From Tubulanus polymorphus (Eukaryota > Nemertea > Palaeonemertea > Tubulaniformes > Tubulanidae), in assembly GCF_964204645.1 (NCBI RefSeq), contig NC_134026.1, forward strand, positions 17,874,650 through 17,938,649: a stretch of 64,000 nt of DNA, written 5' to 3'. The translations under genes and the position numbers were made by a program. The notes beneath the pieces are model-generated. The model did not search any database. It was not told the origin of the DNA and saw only the letters and a list, made by a program, of their open reading frames with translations. Below are positions 57,996 through 64,000 of this stretch, piece after piece (position 1 is the first letter of the stretch; each line of letters begins with the position of its first letter).

Positions 57996-58866
57996 TGCCC
58001 CCACAACGCGTTGTGGGGGGGCATACTATATTCACCTCGTCGTCCGTCCGTCTGTCCGCAGTGGTTTCCGTGCCCTAGCACCCAAACCCTTTGACAAATT
58101 TTCCTGTGCTGTACTAGATGAGGTTAGTAACTGATTAGATTTTGGATCCTGTAGGTCCAAGGTAAAGGTCACAGGAAGTCATTTTGTAAATTTCATTTCC
58201 GGGCGCAAACTCATAAACGGTTTAAGATAACTTGGTGAAATTTAATGGATGAGTTATCCTAGAGACTGGGGGTAACCGATTAGATTTTGGGTCCTGTAGG
58301 GTCAAGGTCACAGGAAGCCATTTTGGAAATTTAATTTCCGGGCTCTAACTCATAAACGATTTGAGATAACTCAGTGAAATCTATGGATGGGTTATCCCAG
58401 TGACCGTGGGTAACTGATTAGATTTTGGAACCTGTAGGTCATAGGTCAAGGTCACCAGGAGCTGTTTTGTATTTTTAATTTCCGGGCTCTAACTCATGAA
58501 CGATTTAAGATAACTTGCTGAAATTTTATGGATGGGTTACCCTAGAGACCTTCAGTGACTGCTTAGATATCGGGTCCTGTAGGTCTAAGGTCAAGGTAAC
58601 CAGAAGTTATTTTGCTATTTTCATTTCCGGTTTATAACTCATAAATGGTTTTTGATAACTTAGTGAAATTAAATTGATGGATTGTCCTAGAGCAAATAGA
58701 TTAGATGTTGGGTCCTGTAGGTCAAAGGTCAAGGTCACCAGAAGTTGTTTTGGAATTTTCATTTCCGGGCTCTAATTCATCGATTGTTTACGATTACTAT
58801 GTAAAATGATTAATGAATTAATCTTGTACTTAACTCTCAGGCGTTTCACCTGATGTGGGGGCATCA
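57996..58866. mobile_element. ATGCCCCCAC-ended element with internal about 144-bp tandem repeat
   Basis: The left end is the 26-bp palindrome GCCCCCACAACG / CGTTGTGGGGGGGC; the right end is GATGTGGGGGCAT. ATGCCCCCAC and GTGGGGGCAT are inverse. About 4.7 copies of a 137-147-bp unit fill 58120-58790, marked by CCTGTAGGTC, ATTTCCGGGC and AACTCATAAACG words. The palindrome end is of a type I associate with mollusc and other lophotrochozoan repeats. No coding region. Superfamily not identified. Confidence 0.75.
58120..58790 (+). repeat. Tandem array carrying clustered AGGTCA half-sites
   Basis: Unit starts are near 58149, 58293, 58429, 58576 and 58717 (by the CTGTAGGTC word). In two units AGGTCA occurs three times in a row with one spacer base then none (58436-58454 and 58719-58737). 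That gives a perfect DR1 plus a TCAAGGTCA monomer site; the other units carry partly mutated versions. Confidence 0.85.
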
Positions 58867-58869
58867 GTC

Positions 58870-59840
58870 GTCTTCAGCGACATTCTAGTTTTCTCTAATT
58901 TAGCGGTCATTGTAGAATGGCGGGCGGGAAAAATAAAAATATTTTTTATTTTTTTTAAAGTTCACGGATTTTCAGCATGGGTGAAGGGAAAAAAATGTTT
59001 CTTTTTTCCCAAATTGACGGAAACGACTGCGCCGGATCCGTGCTGCAAGCAATTAAAAAAAAGGCCTAACACATCTATGGAAAGATGTTGTAGAGGGGGT
59101 GTTTTCTGGCATAAAACTGTAATCTGGTAAACAATCTAACTTAATGCAATCCTCTATCAAATTTCCTGTTTGTACCTAAGTGATAGATATACTAATTCTG
59201 TTGAGACCTGTGAGGTATGTACCCCAAAAAGTTAGTGAAATATCTCAGAAAAACAGGTCTCATCCATTTATAAATAGACACAGACTCTGGCTCTTAAGTT
59301 TGAAAAAACAACTTTTAATGAAATGTGCTGTGTTCTTTTTACCTGGATACAACAATTTTTGCAAGTTTGCAGAGCATTCTCCAAATACCGGTATTTAAGA
59401 CAAACATACCATATGACCACTTTGCACAAGCGACTGTTGTCAAAGTAAATAATATTCCATTGGATATTGATTTCAAGAAATAGAAAAACGATATCAAACT
59501 ATTGAAAGATTAATCAACTAGATGATAATTTCGTGAGTACCGGGTAGTTTTTCTTTTCGGGTAGTTTAGAATTAGTTCCCAATTTTCTCCTTCATATTAG
59601 GCCAATTCTCTTGGAGTTTTAGAGGATTTCCATTATAATTTGATTCTTACACTGAACCCTTTTTTTTACGAAAAGAACAAGGCTCCCATCAGTTGCCTGA
59701 TAATAGCCTACAGGTTAGCTTAAGTAGATAGGGGTGGGCGGTTCCGTACTTTAATCATTATTCAAAACAGCGATCCATCCAAATTCATGCGATCCAGCAG
59801 ACAGTTTCTTAAGGAATAACCTCGTCTTTTGAATTTGTCA
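58870..59840. other. No gene seen
   Basis: AT-rich sequence with homopolymer tracts. Short frames at 58855 and 59180 show no recognisable protein. Confidence 0.5.
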
Positions 59841-59858
59841 TTACACCTTTGCCTTACA

Positions 59859-60045
59859 CGTTGTCTCCTTACACCCCAGATTAACTGTCCAAAAAGGGGA
59901 AGTCGTCTCCTTACACCCCAAACTTCCTGTCCAATATGGGGTAGCCATCTCCTTAAGCCCCAGACTAACTGTCCAATATGGGGAAGTCATCTCCTTACAT
60001 CCTAGACTAACTGTCCAATACGGGGAAGTCGTCTCCGTAAAAATG
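59859..60045 (-). repeat. 42-bp minisatellite, 4.4 copies, open in one frame
   Basis: Units start at 59864, 59906, 59948 and 59990, with a partial at 60032, each 42 bp (CTCCTTACACCCCAGA then AACTGTCCAATATGGGGAAG). Because 42 is 14 codons, the minus strand reads a 14-residue repeat of type TTSPYWTVSLGCKE four times in a 69-codon frame. Differences among units are partly conservative (Y/F, S/N). No neighbouring exon was found, so it may be only a minisatellite. Confidence 0.85.
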
Positions 60046-60680
60046 TGCATGATTTAAACAAATTAACAAACAGAAGTCCAAAGATTAATATGAAGATGAA
60101 TTTCGTTTATTTTACAGTTGATGATGATAAAAAGTGCAAGTGAGTCTAAAGGTTTCACAAGCATTTGATAATTTCAGGCCCACATTTGAATTGTAAAAAT
60201 GCAATACGGTCACATTTAACTTCCAGAGACATGTTAAGTTAATAAAAATGTCATAATAATATTGATGTGCTAATACATGTATAATGCAATACGTTTTACT
60301 AAAATTGAGTGATCAAATGTTGACGAAAAACCAAAAACCATAGCATTAGAAAGTTCAGTATTGTATCAACTGGGCGGCTGATGTGATGATGATCATTTTT
60401 AAAAACAATTTGTCAACAAAGAGAATTTACCTCAAATTGCATATGGATATTTGAAAAATTAGATGCACTGGTACATGCATTTTTTTGAAATACATAGAGC
60501 CTAAAATAATTAACCTAAAATAGTTACGGGGAACTTCGATATCCAAGGCATAAAGTTAGTTGATTTGATATTTTCAATTAACTGAAACTGTCAACTCATC
60601 CGGATAAAAAATACTATAGAAAAAACATTCAGCTATCCCAAGCTATGAAATAAATAGCCTTACTACCCTTATGAAAATGG

Positions 60681-60893
60681 TACACGTGTATTTAGCTAAA
60701 TACACGTGTAATACACGTGTAATATGAAATTACACGTGTACTTTTGACATGTATTTTGAAGTACATGTGTAAAACACGTGTATTTCTAAAATGCACGTGT
60801 AGTTTGGACATGTATTTTGAATTACACGTGTACTGAAGATGTGTATTTTGAAATACACGTGTAACTTAGGACGTGTATTTTAAAAACACGTGT
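60681..60893. repeat. Minisatellite of ACACGTGT palindromes (E-boxes)
   Basis: TACACGTGTA occurs exactly at 60681, 60701, 60712, 60731, 60823 and 60854, with one- or two-base variants at 60762, 60774, 60793 and 60886. From 60748 on, the unit is about 31 bp (GACATGTATTTTGAAATACA then CGTGTA). Each unit can itself fold (GTGTATTT-TG-AAATACAC). Every exact copy contains the CACGTG E-box core. Confidence 0.9.
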
Positions 60894-60899
60894 AAATTC

Positions 60900-61285
60900 A
60901 TGTGTGGCTTCTGAAATACATGTGCAATCTGGATGCATGTACCTTGGCTAAAAAATTATACATGTACCTTGTTTCTCATAATTGGTCACTTTTGTAAACT
61001 GCAATAAAATTTGTAATTACATCATTTAGCTTCACATGATTTCATAAAAAGTAAGATTTTGCATGTAATGTTCGGAGAATTGAAGGAATCTCCTGTCTTT
61101 TTAATTGTTTGATCCTCATTTAGTAGCTTTTTCCAGGATGCCATGTCAAAAAATCATGTTGTTTGTCCTGTATTGACTAGATTGGATCCTGTATGAATGA
61201 AGCACATGTCTTTGTTGCCCTCTGAATAAATCCAAAAACTGTTTCACAAAAATCATGATCTGAACAAAAAATTTTGGATATTTCA
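60900..61285. other. No gene seen
   Basis: AT-rich sequence between the palindrome minisatellite and the 3' side of the minus-strand gene candidate. Confidence 0.5.
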
Positions 61286-61291
61286 TTTATT
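61286..61291 (-). terminator. Possible AATAAA poly(A) signal of the minus-strand candidate gene
   Basis: AATAAA on the minus strand about 285 bases past the stop codon at 61574. It is the most plausible signal I noticed there. Confidence 0.35.
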
Positions 61292-61573
61292 ATCAAGATA
61301 ACTAGAGGCTTAGGGGACTGCCCAAGCCCCGAATTACAATGTTATTTATGAAAAATGTTGAATATATTGCTGTCACCAGCTCCAAGTGTTCTGCTTTCCT
61401 TGTAGGCCCATACACAAAAAATGTCCTTTTTCCTCTAATGTTGCCTTATCGTACTGTATATCACATAATGAACATTTGTATCATACCTGCAGTTTTTTTA
61501 ATAATGTCTTACATACAGCGCAGTAATATTTGTTCACCTCCGCACATAGAGAAAATCTTTTCAAAATAGGCAT

Positions 61574-61972
61574 TTAGAACTGCGTAGAACCGCTTCTCAG
61601 TAACAGTAAATTCAACCGATCCAACAATCCAGTCAAAACAGTTGATGTGGATCCAGCTTTGAGGGAGAACATCATAATAGTAGTAACAGCCCCACGAAGG
61701 GTCACCTCAGCATTTGTGTGGAGAGGATCATCTATTTCCATCAATGAGCTGTGGCTGCAAAACAGATTAAACATTTTGGTGATTGGTCAAGTTCATATCG
61801 GATGAGTAGATTGGCAATTATGATTGCATTCACTTTAGTCATAAGGCACTGTATTACTAACTTACGTCGTCACAACCATTGTCTGCATTATTGGTGGATT
61901 GTGGCCATTTTCAATTCTTAAATCTTCCAGATTCTCAAAATCGACTTCTTGAAAAATCAAAATGTCCATCAT
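61574..61972 (-). CDS. Two-exon candidate gene, 95 aa, unrecognised
   Basis: On the minus strand, exon 61972-61866 starts ATG ATG GAC and ends at a consensus donor (GAC|GTAAG). Exon 61754-61574 begins after a good acceptor (CTGTTTTGCAG). The phases fit, giving 95 residues with QEVDFENLEDLRIENGHNPP, MQTMVVTTHSSLMEIDDPLH and a C-terminal GLLDRLNLLLLRSGSTQF. A stop lies directly upstream of the first ATG. An acceptor-like TCTTGTTTTGTAG near 61990 suggests a 5' UTR exon. The even amino-acid composition and clean splice sites favour a real exon pair, but I know no family for it. It could be the 3' end of a longer transcript using another start. Confidence 0.45.
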
Positions 61973-61991
61973 TTAGCAACATATTACAAAC

Positions 61992-63264
61992 TACAAAACA
62001 AGAAGTAATTTGAGAATAAATTATTCCCAAGCATATAGAACTTAAGGCTACAGTAGGCCTATACGTAGGTTGGTTTCCAGCTAGCGATTTCGTAGCATAT
62101 TGTTGCGATGAACATGCATAACGTACCAGATCGGACCTGGATTTTTTGTCTGTAAGGGCTTATATACGAAATACCTAGCATTGTCTATCATACATTATCC
62201 ATTATATATGTATACACCACATTTTGTATGTTATACACATAAAAAGTATGTGGTACAATGCGATCGTCCAATACAGACACTGAGACAGACAGAGGCCATC
62301 CCCTCAATTAGCACTGAGCCCGCTTGTGAAAACTAACAACATTAACATTAAACTAAACAATTGGCCTATGCAATAGCATAATTCTCCATGTCTCTTGTTT
62401 GTCCTGTCAACTTTATTGAACTGTCAAACCAATAATTTACTTGTTTAACATTATTATTGATAAGGACCAATAAAGTCAATTTGATTTGCTTAGATTTAAA
62501 ATGATCTTACCTCCAAATGTTTAACATGTAGGCCTACTCGCGTATTTTAACTGGCCTTCTACTTGCAATTTCTTTTTCAAACTCCATGCTTGCAAAAGAC
62601 GAATTCGGTTGGTATACATCGATATTTACCGGTAATTTTTCCACTAAAAAGTGCATCTTTATGTTATTTGTCTTCCATTTTGGAACACTACTAAAATGAA
62701 AACCTCACTGACGAACTGACTAGCTCCGATTAAATGGTTTTCAATGAACAGAAAAACAACCTAGACAAAATAATCTCATCTAAATGTTGAATTAAATACT
62801 AACAGGCCTTATTCATGCACCTTTTTGTCTATTTTTATAATACAGCGTATATTTAAATGATCGTCATTTCTTCACTGAATCGTTATTTTCAACTTACTTA
62901 ATTGATTTTGCCTTAGCTTCATAATAACTTAGTATAAGTAATTTTTTTACTAATTAAATATCACTTATCACGATTATTCTTAAATTCTAAAAGAACTAAA
63001 ATGCTGATGTAAAACTTATTAATAATTAAATAATCTATTTCAATTAAACTCCCAAGCACCCCTGCGCGGTGGCAGCCATATTGCCATTGTTAAGCAACAC
63101 GTTTTCACGCCGTTTTCACAGGCTTTCACGATCTATTCAGTATTATATTCTCATAATGATTGCAAAACGCATTGGATGACAATGTATAATAGGGGATCAT
63201 TGACAACTGGACCAAAAGTGACACTGCTTCTTTGTTTGAGGTGAAACACATAGTGGATCATTGA
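61992..63264. other. Upstream region of two divergent gene candidates
   Basis: AT-rich sequence with a GC-richer patch at 63055-63135 (GCGCGGTGGCAGCCATATTG and GTTTTCACGCCGTTTTCACA). That patch could be a promoter between the minus-strand candidate and the plus-strand exon at 63265. A minus-strand donor-like GGAG|GTAAG near 62512 could end a leader exon. No conserved protein seen. Confidence 0.35.
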
Positions 63265-63370
63265 ATGATTAGATTCATTAGAGTGGATTCGAATGGAAGT
63301 GGAACAGAAAAAGTCGAAGGCCATTTGATTTATTATCCCGCGTTTAAAGGACGCGTTGTGGATTGTTCAG
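63265..63370 (+). CDS. Candidate first coding exon, protein unrecognised
   Basis: ATG at 63265 opens 35 codons reading MIRFIRVDSNGSGTEKVEGH then LIYYPAFKGRVVDCS. It stops at a donor TCAG|GTATTA with one base left over. The composition is protein-like, CG-containing and unlike the surrounding AT-rich sequence. No matching second exon was identified before the window ends. The family is unknown to me. Confidence 0.4.
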
Positions 63371-64000
63371 GTATTATTATTGTTATGTACATGTAGTAAA
63401 GTAAACGTTTATTGTGTTGGGCTTCAGGCCACCACAAGGTCACTAAAAGAATATGCTTATTGGAATGAAAACTAACATGACTAAGTAAATATTGTAGGCC
63501 TAGAATCTTTATTTTTAGTATTGAATTGAATTTGAATTAGTTATGGTTATTAGTAGGCCTTAAATGATTGAATGTCCAGTGAAAAAATTGTGAGTGATCA
63601 TTCCAATCGTGAGGGATAAAAATGGAGTTTCTTTGGTGTTTATTCATCCAATCTAAAAACCGCAGGATCATTTTGATTTTGTTGTGCGCCCATCATCGCC
63701 ATTAAATTTGTATGCTGGACATGAAATTAGGTCGCTGTCGGAGTTTCGATTGTCGGCAAAAACGACGTTAGTGCAATCAATTCTTGACCATTTTTTTTCA
63801 AACTTTATAGGGTCTACACCAATAAGAATTGATCCAAGCCGACACTATTAAATTGGAATTCCCATTTTTTGGCTTAAAAATGTGCCCACCAGGGGATTGT
63901 TGGAAAATGATGTTAGCGCGAGAGAGCCTTCAATTTTCCACTGATTTCTCAACAATGACAGTGTGATGAAAATCAGGTATTTACATAATAGATTATATGA
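63371..64000 (+). other. Possible intron following the candidate exon
   Basis: No coding segment recognised up to the window edge. Confidence 0.35.

Larger units (their letters stand above)
57272..59075. repeat. Inverted copies of an AGGCC-T-tract/GCTTGCAGCACGG sequence
   Basis: AAGGCC, a T-tract and AATTGCTTGCAGCACGGAT near 57277-57313 are mirrored by ATCCGTGCTGCAAGCAATT, an A-tract and GGCC near 59035-59068. GGGTGAAGGGAAAAAAA words lie beside both. They bound a region that includes the palindrome-ended element at 57996-58866. They may be the ends of one larger transposon. Confidence 0.55.

Overview
The window is an AT-rich, intron-rich animal nuclear sequence. Two conserved plus-strand metazoan genes can be read exon by exon. 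Long introns with GT-AG splice sites, CR1/L2-type LINEs, a Harbinger transposon and mollusc-style repeats (AGGCCC-TGGGCC ends, GCCCCCACAACGCGTTGTGGGG palindromes) suggest a marine invertebrate, perhaps a lophotrochozoan. The species cannot be fixed from this sequence alone.

Layout. (1) 1-15062: the 3' two thirds of LETM1, the inner mitochondrial membrane ion exchanger, in ten coding exons. Its 5' exons lie left of the window or were not found. The last intron holds a dead L2/CR1-like LINE with a degenerate 2A-like motif. (2) 15063-24230: a gene-free repeat block. It contains a 190-bp satellite of about 11 monomers and a composite fold-back structure. The fold-back combines 35-, 58- and 93-bp tandem arrays, telomere-like TTAGGG-rich arms and tRNA-like heads. 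(3) 24231-38493: a complete ARMH3 (C10orf76) gene in 23 coding exons, encoding 686-695 aa. Its introns carry two related CAGRGATG-ended DNA transposons with 6-bp target duplications, a pogo-like MITE and a 2.2-kb inverted-repeat element. (4) 38494-47800: mostly repeats, dominated by a minus-strand CR1 LINE. That LINE has a TGATG ORF1/ORF2 overlap and was interrupted by a TTAA-targeted inverted-repeat element. (5) 47821-56807: an old Harbinger transposon with divergently placed HARBI1-like transposase and Myb-like genes, both broken, swollen by nested insertions. (6) 56810-64000: repeat-rich sequence with a nuclear-receptor half-site array, a 42-bp minisatellite open in one frame and an E-box palindrome minisatellite. 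Near the right edge are two unrecognised gene candidates: a two-exon minus-strand ORF of 95 codons and a plus-strand first exon at 63265.

LETM1 and ARMH3 act in different places (mitochondrial inner membrane; Golgi PI4KB/GBF1 network), and nothing suggests they work together. No prokaryotic or CRISPR features are present. The most informative material is the repeat architecture: a dated nested insertion, the fold-back module family, and tandem arrays that multiply transcription-factor-like palindromes.
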